From contig CALCGD010000226.1 in the NCBI GenBank assembly GCA_937900875.1, forward strand, positions 1 through 38,506: a stretch of DNA of 38,506 nt, given 5' to 3'. Every line of letters starts with the position of its first letter. Within the stretch, counting starts at the first letter, position 1. Below the pieces are notes generated by a model that was not told where the DNA came from, did no database searches, and was given only the letters and a program-made list of their open reading frames with translations. This DNA comes from an uncultured Flavobacteriales bacterium. GTDB taxonomy: Bacteria; Bacteroidota; Bacteroidia; UBA10329. The position numbers were made by a program, and so were the translations under genes. Of the stretch, positions 1 to 7,651 are shown piece after piece.

Positions 1-1663
1 CGTTTACATCTCTGTTGCTGTAAAAGCCGTAAGATGTATCGCTTAATGCGGTTTGTGTCTCGTTATCCCAACTTCTGTTTAAACGCTGAAAAAACCACCG
101 CTCGTTGTATGTAACAGAAGGGGAGATCGTGAAATATTTGAACGCCTTAAATGAGGTGGAAATTGGAATAGTTTGAATGACGCCATTGCGCATTTTGTCT
201 AAAGTTGAGCGCGTAAAAAAGGTTGAATCGGCCGTTGTAACGCGGTTTTCGGTTCTAAGGGAATAACTTATTCCAATCTTCTCGTACCATCGTTGTTTAC
301 CAATTTGAAGTTTCCGCTTGAAAGGATAAATACGCTGGATGTTAAACGCAATTTGTGGAAGGGTAACGTTTACAATCTTGGTCTGCGTATTCTGGCTGTG
401 GCTAAGATTAACGCTTAGAGTGTACGGTTTGCCCAACCACCGCTTTGCAAAGGCAATGCTAGATGTAAACGTATTGGTGAGATAATCTTGGGTGCTAGTG
501 GTTAATCCGTTAGAGAAGTTGGTGCTCGTTCCAGCGTTTACATTGGCTGAGAATGATGTAGAAGGTCTAGCTTTTGGATCTTGCTGATGGCGCCATTTTA
601 GGAAAAAATTATTCTGTACTCGATAATCTGGAAACTCGGGCTGACTATTTCTTAAACTGTTGTGGCTCAACTCAACATTTCCATTAAATCGGTAGCGCTG
701 TTTGTAATTCGAAGCTAGTTTTACTCCATAACTACCTCGCGTATAGATGTCTCCAGTTACTGCGAGGTCAATTTTATCACCCAAATTGAAATAGTACCCC
801 ATATTTCGGAAGAAGAAACCTTGGCTAGGAGATTCGCCATACTCAGGGAAAATTATTCCAGATTTACGTCCAGATTTGTTTGGAAACCAACCAAATGGAA
901 TAACTAAAGGGGTATAAACACCTTCAAACATTAAGAAAGCAGGTCCGCTTACAATCTTATCGTTCGGGATAACTTTCAGCTTTTTAGCCTTAATCATGTA
1001 ATGCGGTTCTTCCGCATCGCAGGTTGTGTACCCTCCGTCTTCAATATAATAGTGGTTTTCTTGGGTCTTTTTCACCTTCTCGCCACGAATATTTCCCTCT
1101 CCTTCCTGGGTAATTACATCAATGATTTTCCCCTTTTCTGTCTCAAAGTTGTACCGCATACGGTTTGCTTTGAAGTTTTGATCACCACTTTTGAATTCTG
1201 GTTTGCCTATTTCCTTACCGGTAGAATCGATAATTCCTTCGGCATAAACCTCCTTTGTTTCTTGGTCAATGATGATGTAGGCAGCTTTTAGCTCAATTTC
1301 CTTGTAGTTTATTTGGGCCTCGCCATACAAAAACACCTTTTTATCTGCTACACTAAAGCGGATAGAATCTCTTGCATGGTACTTTATTTCCGCATCTATT
1401 TCACTTCCTTTTTTCTTTGGATTCCGAAGACTGTCCGTCTTCGAAGAGTCCTTTTTAGCGTCTAATAAATCAGTAAGGTTGATTGTAGTGTCCTTCAAAA
1501 CAGGAAAAACTGTATCTAAACTTGCCTGTGATTTAAGATTTACAACGTTCTCAATTTGATTCGTTGTATCAGGCACAATGGTGTTGATTTTCTGTGCGTA
1601 TCCCTCAAGGGTGATCGCAACCATAATTAGGCCTATTGCAATGGATTTTATCAACGGTGCCAC
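1..1663 (-). CDS. lptD: LPS-assembly protein LptD, N-terminal part (runs off left edge)
   Basis: Reading the minus strand from about 1663 to base 1 gives one open frame of about 550 codons without a stop; the ORF track misses it because the stop lies outside the window. An OstA-like N-terminal domain (FSVADKKVFLYGEAQINY, ELKAAYIIID) is followed by EGVYTPLVIPFGWFP and many alternating beta-strands with aromatic residues, as in the Bacteroidota LptD barrel, which inserts LPS into the outer leaflet of the outer membrane. The start is uncertain. The first ATG (1624) would cut the signal peptide in half, whereas GTG 1663 gives a good one (APLIKSIAIGLIMVAITLEGYAQ); TTG 1672 or 1654 are alternatives. 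It diverges from the amidase gene. The family is known to work with LptE and the LptB2FGCA bridge. The identity is fairly sure, the exact start is not. Confidence 0.85.
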   Translation of the reverse strand, partial: MAPLIKSIAIGLIMVAITLEGYAQKINTIVPDTTNQIENVVNLKSQASLDTVFPVLKDTTINLTDLLDAKKDSSKTDSLRNPKKKGSEIDAEIKYHARDSIRFSVADKKVFLYGEAQINYKEIELKAAYIIIDQETKEVYAEGIIDSTGKEIGKPEFKSGDQNFKANRMRYNFETEKGKIIDVITQEGEGNIRGEKVKKTQENHYYIEDGGYTTCDAEEPHYMIKAKKLKVIPNDKIVSGPAFLMFEGVYTPLVIPFGWFPNKSGRKSGIIFPEYGESPSQGFFFRNMGYYFNLGDKIDLAVTGDIYTRGSYGVKLASNYKQRYRFNGNVELSHNSLRNSQPEFPDYRVQNNFFLKWRHQQDPKARPSTSFSANVNAGTSTNFSNGLTTSTQDYLTNTFTSSIAFAKRWLGKPYTLSVNLSHSQNTQTKIVNVTLPQIAFNIQRIYPFKRKLQIGKQRWYEKIGISYSLRTENRVTTADSTFFTRSTLDKMRNGVIQTIPISTSFKAFKYFTISPSVTYNERWFFQRLNRSWDNETQTALSDTSYGFYSNRDVN

Positions 1664-1717
1664 ACTAATCAACGAAACCACCTGTTATTAGGGGAAAAGG
1701 CTTTATTTTTAGGCGTT

Positions 1718-1725
1718 CAAAGCTA
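1718..1725 (-). promoter_or_regulatory. Possible -7 element for lptD
   Basis: On the minus strand this reads TAGCTTTG, a perfect match to the Bacteroidota -7 consensus TAnnTTTG, about 55 bases upstream of the proposed lptD GTG start. No TTG -33 element is seen at 17-23 bases further upstream, so this is only a candidate. Confidence 0.3.
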
Positions 1726-1754
1726 ACCATTTCAGCGGGGACAGAGGTTGGGTA

Positions 1755-4031
1755 ATGATGCATATGCAATCAATCGGTAAACGATTAAATTTTCTTTTTC
1801 TTGCCTTGGTTCTAATTCCATTTTTAGGAATTGGCCAGAATGCTGAAACGCCCTATAGAATTAAGACCATTGTTATCGATGCTGGGCATGGTGGAAAAGA
1901 CCCAGGTAACTTAGGTACAGGCAGATACAAGGCGCAAGAAAAAGATATTGCACTTGAAGTTGCGTTGCTAGTTGGTGGATATATAGTAAAGCAATTTCCT
2001 GAGATTAAGGTTTTATATACACGGTCAACCGATGTTTTTATCGGATTGGATCAAAGGGCTGAGATGGCAAATGAGGCTAAAGCTGATTTGTTTTTAAGTA
2101 TTCATTGCAATGCATTTCCAAACCCAAATTCCAACGGTGTAGAAACTTTTGTACTCGGTTTGCACCGAAATAAAGAAAATCTTCAGGTTGCAATGAAAGA
2201 GAATTCCGCCATCTTTTTGGAGGATGACTATAAAACGAAATATGAAGGTTTCGACCCAAATTCTGCAGAAAGCATCATTGCATTAACCATCATGCAAAGC
2301 GCTTATTTGCAGCAGAGTCTAACCATTTCATCTTACGTTCAAAATCAGTTTAAAAACAGAGTAGGGCGAAAGGATAGAGGAGTAAAGCAAGCGGGGTTTT
2401 TGGTACTCAGAAAAACTACCATGCCTAGTATTCTTGTAGAATTAGGCTTTTTAACGCATGCGCCAGAAGAAGATTTTTTGAACTCAGAGAACGGGAAGTC
2501 TTATATGTCTTCAGCCATTTTCAGGGGTTTTAAGGAATACAAGGAGATGGTTGAAGATCCACTTCCGGAAGGAGCTGTTGAACCGATGATAACCGATGAA
2601 GACGCTTCTATTAATAAGGCTCAGGCAGCTGCACAAGCAGAGTTGGATGCCAAAATGAAGGCAGTTGAAAAAGAAAAGCAAGACTCAATACATAAAGTGT
2701 TGGATCAAGCACAGAATAAAGCTAAAGCAGATTCTTTAGAGCAACTAAAGCAGCAACTTTTTGAGGAAAAGAAACAGCGCGAAGATGAGCTAGCTAAGAA
2801 AGCTGAAGAAGCTAAAAAGGCTAAAATTCAAACCAAAATAGATTCTCTCGAGCAAGTAAAGAAAGAGAAGATTGCTGCTTTTGAAAAGCAAAAGGCAGAA
2901 ATAGCTGCACAGAAGGAACAAGAAGCAAAGTCTACTGAAGAAGCAAGGGTTGCTCAAGAAGAGAAACAGAAGAAAGAGCTAGAGGCCAAACAAGAGGCTA
3001 AAGAATGGCTAGAAGAAATTAAGGAAGTAAAGGAGCAAGAACTGGCAGATGCAAAGCATCAAGCTGAGATTGATGCAGAAAAGAAAAAACTGGAAGCCCT
3101 TAAGCAACAAAAGTTGCAAGAATTAGCTGACGCAAAAGCGAAGGCGGAGACTTTAGAAAAAGCTCGAGCTGATTCATTAGCCACATCGCAAATGATTAAA
3201 GAACAGTTGAGAATAGACTCTGTAGCTAGGGATAAAAGAGAACAAGAGCAGGTCAGATTAGATTCAATTTCTCAAGCCGAACAAGCATTGAAAGCCGCTG
3301 CGATAAAAGAAATACAACCGGTAGAAATTGTAAACGATTCAATCGATCTACTGAGTGCTGCGGAGGAAAAGATAATAGAGAGAAGGCGTAAACTCGTGGT
3401 TGATTCTCTAGCAAAGGTGGCGGAACGGGAGCAACTCGTCAAAGATTCTGTATTAGTGGTTGAAGCAGATATGGCCTCAAAAATTGCTAGAGAAAAAGCT
3501 CGTCAAGACTCAATTTCAGATGCGAGACGGGTGAAGCGACAGACGGAAACTGTAACGATTGACGCACAAAAGGCCGCATCTGCAGAAGAGGCGGAGCTTC
3601 TTTTTCTTCAATTAAGAAAGAAACAATTAGAGCAAAGAATTAATCAACTTAAGAAACAAAACGTGGAGCCTAGTACACGTGAAAGTCTTGTTGGAAAACC
3701 AGTTGAAGTTAAAAAGGACATTGAATCTCAGCCAGTGCTGGTGGTCAACGAACCAGCAGAATCTGGGATTGTATTGAAGGTCCAGGTTGTAAGTTCCTCT
3801 AAGCAAATCGCTAAAAACAGCAATCAGTTTAAAGGCAAAGAAGTGTGGGAATACCAACAGGGGGGTCTTTATAAGTATACCGTTGGTGCTACAGATGATT
3901 TTGAGGAAATCACTAAACTGCAAAGCGAATTAAGAGACCTTGGTTTCAAGGGTGCTTTTGTAGTTGCTTTTAAGGATGGAGAGCGTATAAAAGTATCGGA
4001 AGCTAGAGGCCTATTAAACACTACTGAATGA
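1755..4031 (+). CDS. N-acetylmuramoyl-L-alanine amidase with long coiled-coil linker and C-terminal SPOR-like domain
   Basis: Periplasmic zinc amidase that cleaves the amide bond between MurNAc and the stem peptide during wall remodelling and cell separation. Signal peptide residues 1-28 (LFLALVLIPFLGIGQ). The Amidase_3 domain spans about 36-262, with IDAGHGGKDPGN (zinc ligand H45), E62, SIHCNA (H117) and VELGF (catalytic E229). Residues 275-680 are highly charged, Ala/Glu/Lys/Gln-rich and probably helical, with about ten copies of an [KRN]xDS[ILV] tetrad. The last 80 residues (LKVQVVSSSKQ to SEARGLL) look like a Bacteroidota SPOR domain, which binds denuded glycan at the septum. At 758 aa it is much longer than the usual 400 or so, because of the linker. 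ATGs at 1755, 1758 and 1764 are all possible starts. Its stop overlaps the next gene's ATG (ATGA). Confidence 0.9.
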   Translation: MMHMQSIGKRLNFLFLALVLIPFLGIGQNAETPYRIKTIVIDAGHGGKDPGNLGTGRYKAQEKDIALEVALLVGGYIVKQFPEIKVLYTRSTDVFIGLDQRAEMANEAKADLFLSIHCNAFPNPNSNGVETFVLGLHRNKENLQVAMKENSAIFLEDDYKTKYEGFDPNSAESIIALTIMQSAYLQQSLTISSYVQNQFKNRVGRKDRGVKQAGFLVLRKTTMPSILVELGFLTHAPEEDFLNSENGKSYMSSAIFRGFKEYKEMVEDPLPEGAVEPMITDEDASINKAQAAAQAELDAKMKAVEKEKQDSIHKVLDQAQNKAKADSLEQLKQQLFEEKKQREDELAKKAEEAKKAKIQTKIDSLEQVKKEKIAAFEKQKAEIAAQKEQEAKSTEEARVAQEEKQKKELEAKQEAKEWLEEIKEVKEQELADAKHQAEIDAEKKKLEALKQQKLQELADAKAKAETLEKARADSLATSQMIKEQLRIDSVARDKREQEQVRLDSISQAEQALKAAAIKEIQPVEIVNDSIDLLSAAEEKIIERRRKLVVDSLAKVAEREQLVKDSVLVVEADMASKIAREKARQDSISDARRVKRQTETVTIDAQKAASAEEAELLFLQLRKKQLEQRINQLKKQNVEPSTRESLVGKPVEVKKDIESQPVLVVNEPAESGIVLKVQVVSSSKQIAKNSNQFKGKEVWEYQQGGLYKYTVGATDDFEEITKLQSELRDLGFKGAFVVAFKDGERIKVSEARGLLNTTE

Positions 4032-5017
4032 AATACTCCAGAGAATTACGTACCGGGTTAATTGCCATAGCAACCATTTTTGCTTTCGTTTGGGGGTATA
4101 ATTTCTTGAAAGGCAATGATATATTTAGCAAACAACGAGTTTTCTATACTAAGTATCAGAACGTTGGAGGACTTACCAAATCCAACTCGGTTACTGTAAA
4201 TGGATTCAAAGTAGGTTTAGTAAAGGACGTCTATTTCGAGCCAGTTAATCGCAAAGAGCTAATTGTCGAATTCATGCTTACAGCTGATAATTATGAAATT
4301 CCAAGAGGAACTAAAGCAATTCTAGTTTCGGACCTGTTGGGTACAACTAGTATAAACTTAGTAACAGGACAGGGAGATGGATATTATACTGAAGGCGATA
4401 CGCTAATTTCTGAGGTTGAAGCCGCATTGATGGCCAGTATCACCGACTTGTCTTCGAGTTTGGCAACAACAAAAGTTAAGGCCGATAGATTGTTCGAATC
4501 GCTTGATTCACTTGTTGGAGATATTCGTGATGTACTTGGCCCTGGAGATAGGGAGTCAAGTGTAAACAGGGCCATCACAGATTTGGCCGCAACCATGGAC
4601 AACCTCAAAAATGCCTCAAGTAAAATTGACGGGATATTAGCGGAAAATGGTCAGTTGGGAAGAATTTTGGCTGATGTAGAAGGTTTCACAACCACATTGG
4701 ATGAGAACAAAGATGAAATTGATAATTTGTTGAACAACCTTTCCACTTTATCTGATTCTCTTGCTGCCGCTGAGTTGGCTTCTACCATTAATAATGCAAA
4801 CAAGACTTTTGAGGAATTGGCATTGGCAATGGAGAAGATAAACAATGGCGAAGGCACAATCGGAAAACTCTTTCAGGATGAAAGCATCTTCAAAAACCTT
4901 GAGACAGCAACAGCCAATCTTGATAGTTTATTCGTAGATATTAAGGCTAATCCAAATCGATACGTTCATGTATCTGTATTTGGTAGAAAAGAGAAAAAAG
5001 ACAAGAAAAAGAAGTAA
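4028..5017 (+). CDS. MlaD/MCE-family lipid-transport protein
   Basis: Single-pass inner-membrane protein. It has a short cytoplasmic N-terminus, one TM segment (about 10-27: TGLIAIATIFAFVWGYNFL), then an MCE domain at about 37-115 (YTKYQNVGGLTKSNSVTVNGFKVGLVKDVYF, containing the typical GL..sn.V...G..VG.V). A long helical C-terminal part with LATTKVKADRLFESL and DELDNLL-type heptads follows, and the tail is very basic (GRKEKKDKKKK). MCE proteins form hexameric rings that move phospholipids between the membranes, usually with an MlaE permease and MlaF ATPase, neither of which is in this window. It overlaps the amidase by 4 nt (ATGA) and lies 8 nt before the Fe-S gene, so it is probably in the same operon. 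Length (329 aa) is normal for Bacteroidota. Confidence 0.9.
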   Translation: MKYSRELRTGLIAIATIFAFVWGYNFLKGNDIFSKQRVFYTKYQNVGGLTKSNSVTVNGFKVGLVKDVYFEPVNRKELIVEFMLTADNYEIPRGTKAILVSDLLGTTSINLVTGQGDGYYTEGDTLISEVEAALMASITDLSSSLATTKVKADRLFESLDSLVGDIRDVLGPGDRESSVNRAITDLAATMDNLKNASSKIDGILAENGQLGRILADVEGFTTTLDENKDEIDNLLNNLSTLSDSLAAAELASTINNANKTFEELALAMEKINNGEGTIGKLFQDESIFKNLETATANLDSLFVDIKANPNRYVHVSVFGRKEKKDKKKK

Positions 5018-5025
5018 TAATACCT

Positions 5026-6351
5026 ATGGAATACATTCCGCAGATTCTGTTTTTAGTGCTTATTGCAGTCGGTTTTGGACTGTTTGGCAAAAGTGCATTG
5101 CGCATCAGACGCAACATCCTACTTGGAAGAGATTTGGATAGAAGCGATAACCCTTCGGTCAGATTGAGCACCATGCTCAAAGTGGCTATGGGACAATCAA
5201 AAATGGTTGTTAGACCAATTGCAGGAACACTTCACCTAATCGTTTACATCGGATTTGTTCTCATCAACATTGAAGTCCTAGAGATTATGATTGATGGATT
5301 GGCTGGAACTCACAGGGTTTTTGCTCCAATTCTTGGAGGGCTTTACACAGTTGCCATAAGCTTCTTCGAAGTACTAGGAGTTTTGGTAATTGCGGCTTGC
5401 GGCATCTTTCTTTACCGAAGAAATGTGATGAAGATTGGTCGCTTTCATTCAACAGAAATGAAAGGTTGGCCGTTTAAAGACGCCAATTACATTCTCATTA
5501 TTGAGATTGTTTTGATGAGTGCTCTTCTTATTATGAATGCAGCTGAGGCCAACTTTCCTGCAGACCATCGCGCAGCAGGTCCGTTCTTGATTAGCGGGTT
5601 AATTGCTCCGTTATTCAATGGATTTGATCCATCAACACTTCATATTATTGAGCGTGTTTGCTGGTGGGCGCACATCATCGGAATTATGTTCTTCCTCAAC
5701 TATCTGCCATTTTCAAAGCACTTCCATATTATGTTGGCCTTTCCCAACGTGTATTACTCAAAGCTTACACCCAAAGGGCAGTTTAATAACCTAGAGTCTG
5801 TTAAGAAAGAAGTTGAATTGATGATGGATCCGAATGCAGATCCATATGCTGCTGCACCAGCACCTGACCCAAATGCTGCACCACAACGTTTTGGTGCAAA
5901 AGATGTTCAAGATTTAAATTGGGTTCAGCTAATGAACGCGTACAGTTGTACCGAATGCGGACGCTGTACTTCAAGCTGTCCTGCAAACATTACAGGTAAG
6001 AAACTTTCGCCTCGTAAGATTATGATGGATACCCGTGATCGATTAGAAAACGTTGGCGCCATCATCGACCTGAACAAAGGAACATTTGTGGACGATGGAA
6101 AATCGCTTCTTCACGACCACATAACACCAGAAGAATTGTGGGCTTGTACATCATGTAATGCATGTACCGAAGCTTGCCCTATAAACATTGATCCACTGAG
6201 TATCATCATTGATTTAAGAAGATATTTGGTAATGGAAGAATCGTCTATGCCGGCACCGCTAGCACCAGTGATGAGTAGTTTGGAGAACAACGGAGCGCCA
6301 TGGCAGTTCTCGCCATCTGATAGATTTAATTGGGCCACCGAAGAAGCATAA
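5026..6351 (+). CDS. Membrane-anchored 4Fe-4S dicluster protein (NarI/HdrE-like TM domain plus HdrC-like ferredoxin domain)
   Basis: About five TM helices lie in residues 1-235 (FLVLIAVGFGLFG; LIVYIGFVLINIEVL; FFEVLGVLVIAACGIFLY; ILIIEIVLMSALLIM; WWAHIIGIMFFLNYL), with histidines H70, H216, H232 and H234 in or near the helices that could bind heme as in NarI/HdrE. A Pro/Ala-rich hinge (DPNADPYAAAPAPDPNAAP) follows, then two [4Fe-4S] sites: C308/C311/C314/C318 (CTECGRCTSSCP) and C374/C377/C380/C384 (CTSCNACTEACP). The fold predicts electron transfer between the quinone pool and a soluble partner, most likely the CCG protein encoded 7 nt downstream. The pair is widely conserved in Bacteroidota, but I know of no proven substrate. 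441 aa. Confidence 0.85.
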   Translation: MEYIPQILFLVLIAVGFGLFGKSALRIRRNILLGRDLDRSDNPSVRLSTMLKVAMGQSKMVVRPIAGTLHLIVYIGFVLINIEVLEIMIDGLAGTHRVFAPILGGLYTVAISFFEVLGVLVIAACGIFLYRRNVMKIGRFHSTEMKGWPFKDANYILIIEIVLMSALLIMNAAEANFPADHRAAGPFLISGLIAPLFNGFDPSTLHIIERVCWWAHIIGIMFFLNYLPFSKHFHIMLAFPNVYYSKLTPKGQFNNLESVKKEVELMMDPNADPYAAAPAPDPNAAPQRFGAKDVQDLNWVQLMNAYSCTECGRCTSSCPANITGKKLSPRKIMMDTRDRLENVGAIIDLNKGTFVDDGKSLLHDHITPEELWACTSCNACTEACPINIDPLSIIIDLRRYLVMEESSMPAPLAPVMSSLENNGAPWQFSPSDRFNWATEEA

Positions 6352-6358
6352 GAAAGAT

Positions 6359-7150
6359 ATGAGCGAAGCATTGAAAGTACCTACGATGGCCGAAATGATG
6401 GCCGCTGGCGAAACACCAGACATTCTATTCTGGGTTGGATGTTCTGGCAGTTTTGACGACCGGGCCAAGAAAATTACCAAGGCAATCGTTAAGATTCTGA
6501 ATAAGGTAGATATGAAGTTTGCCGTTTTGGGAGTGGAGGAGTCTTGTACTGGAGACCCTGCTAAACGTGCGGGGAACGAGTTTACTTTCATGATGCAGGC
6601 CATGAGCAACATCCAAGTAATGAATGCTTACGAAGTGAAAAAGATTGTAACGGGTTGTCCGCATTGCTTCAATACAATTAAGAACGAATATCCTGAGCTA
6701 GGAGGGAAGTACGAAGTAATTCACCACACACAACTTGTTCAACAATTGATTGACGAGGGCAAATTGAAGGTCGAAGGTGGTGCGTTCAAAGGCAAAAAAA
6801 TCACCTTTCACGATCCATGTTACTTAGGCAGAGCAAACGGGGAGTACGAAGCGCCACGAAGCGTGATTCAGAACTTAGATGTTGAGCTGACAGAAATGAA
6901 ACGCTCACGCGCAAACGGTCTATGCTGTGGTGCAGGTGGTGCGCAAATGTTTAAGGAAGCAGAGCCAGGAGACAAGGAAATCAACATGGAAAGGGCAGAA
7001 GAAGCGTTAGCTCTAAAGCCAGATGTAATTGCAACGGGTTGTCCGTTTTGCAACACAATGATGACGGATGGTGTTAAGTACAACGACAAGCAAGACGAAA
7101 CGCAGGTTCTTGACGTTGCAGAAATGATTGCACAGGCAAACGATTTATGA
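6359..7150 (+). CDS. CCG-domain Fe-S protein (HdrB/GlcF/LutA-like)
   Basis: Soluble partner of the preceding membrane Fe-S protein. It carries two cysteine-rich CCG-type half domains: WVGCSGSFD (C28) with C63 and TGCPHC (C100, C103), then HDPCYLG (C154), LCCGAGG (C189, C190) and TGCPFC (C228, C231). In HdrB such motifs hold non-cubane [4Fe-4S] clusters that handle disulfides, and in GlcF/LutA they pass electrons from organic-acid dehydrogenases. No FAD or flavin dehydrogenase gene is next to it. 263 aa. Its stop overlaps the next ATG (ATGA at 7147), so the downstream unknown is translationally coupled to it. Confidence 0.85.
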   Translation: MSEALKVPTMAEMMAAGETPDILFWVGCSGSFDDRAKKITKAIVKILNKVDMKFAVLGVEESCTGDPAKRAGNEFTFMMQAMSNIQVMNAYEVKKIVTGCPHCFNTIKNEYPELGGKYEVIHHTQLVQQLIDEGKLKVEGGAFKGKKITFHDPCYLGRANGEYEAPRSVIQNLDVELTEMKRSRANGLCCGAGGAQMFKEAEPGDKEINMERAEEALALKPDVIATGCPFCNTMMTDGVKYNDKQDETQVLDVAEMIAQANDL

Positions 7151-7650
7151 AAACTGATTTAACTTCTTTCGAAGGCTTTGCGCCCAATTCTAGAACATGG
7201 GTGTACCAAACTTCGCGCAATCTCACGGAGTCAGAATCAATGGAGTTGAAGCAACTGGCAGGAGGCTTTGCGGCAGAATGGAAGAGCCATGGAGCGCCAT
7301 TGAAAGCCGCTGCTGACGTGCTTTACAATCGTTTTCTTGTTATGATGGTAGATGAAGATGCTGGTTCTGCCAGCGGATGCTCGATAGATAGTTCTGTGCA
7401 GCAAATTCGTTCTATTCAGGATAAACTAAATATCAACCTTCTTGATAGAATGGACCTGGCTTTTCTTAACTCAGATGGAGGCTTGGAAACTGTTCACATA
7501 AATAAAATATCGGAAGCCTTTGAGCACGATGCTTTAAAGGAAGATTCCATCGTTTTCAATAATATGGTTACCTCTAAAGCAGAGTTAGAAACAGGCTGGC
7601 GAATTCCGTTGATGATGAGCTGGGCAGCTTCACGAATCAAAGTAGCCTAG
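7147..7650 (+). CDS. Conserved Bacteroidota protein, often labelled 'ABC transporter ATPase' without support
   Basis: A soluble 167-aa protein with no signal peptide or TM segment. The sequence type (N-terminal SRTWVYQTSRNLTESE, then FAAEWKSHGAPLKAAADVLYNRFLVMMVDED, and a C-terminal GWRIPLMMSWAASRI) is one I recognise from Flavobacteriia, where it is commonly annotated as an ABC transporter ATPase. There is no Walker A, Walker B or ABC signature motif, so that name is wrong. Its position, overlapping the CCG Fe-S gene by 4 nt, suggests it serves the Fe-S redox pair. Function unknown. It ends 1 nt before the stop codon of the convergent OstA-like gene. Confidence 0.8.
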   Translation: MKTDLTSFEGFAPNSRTWVYQTSRNLTESESMELKQLAGGFAAEWKSHGAPLKAAADVLYNRFLVMMVDEDAGSASGCSIDSSVQQIRSIQDKLNINLLDRMDLAFLNSDGGLETVHINKISEAFEHDALKEDSIVFNNMVTSKAELETGWRIPLMMSWAASRIKVA

Positions 7651-7651
7651 G

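Noticed and set aside
1001-1291. Plus-strand ORF of 96 aa at the left edge
   Set aside because: It lies opposite the clearly coding lptD frame and has no recognisable features.
3627-3923. Minus-strand 98-aa ORF inside the amidase gene
   Set aside because: Shadow of the repetitive, Lys/Glu-rich amidase coding sequence.
7147-7650. Calling this protein an ABC transporter ATPase as in many databases
   Set aside because: It is too short and has no Walker A, Walker B or LSGGQ motif.
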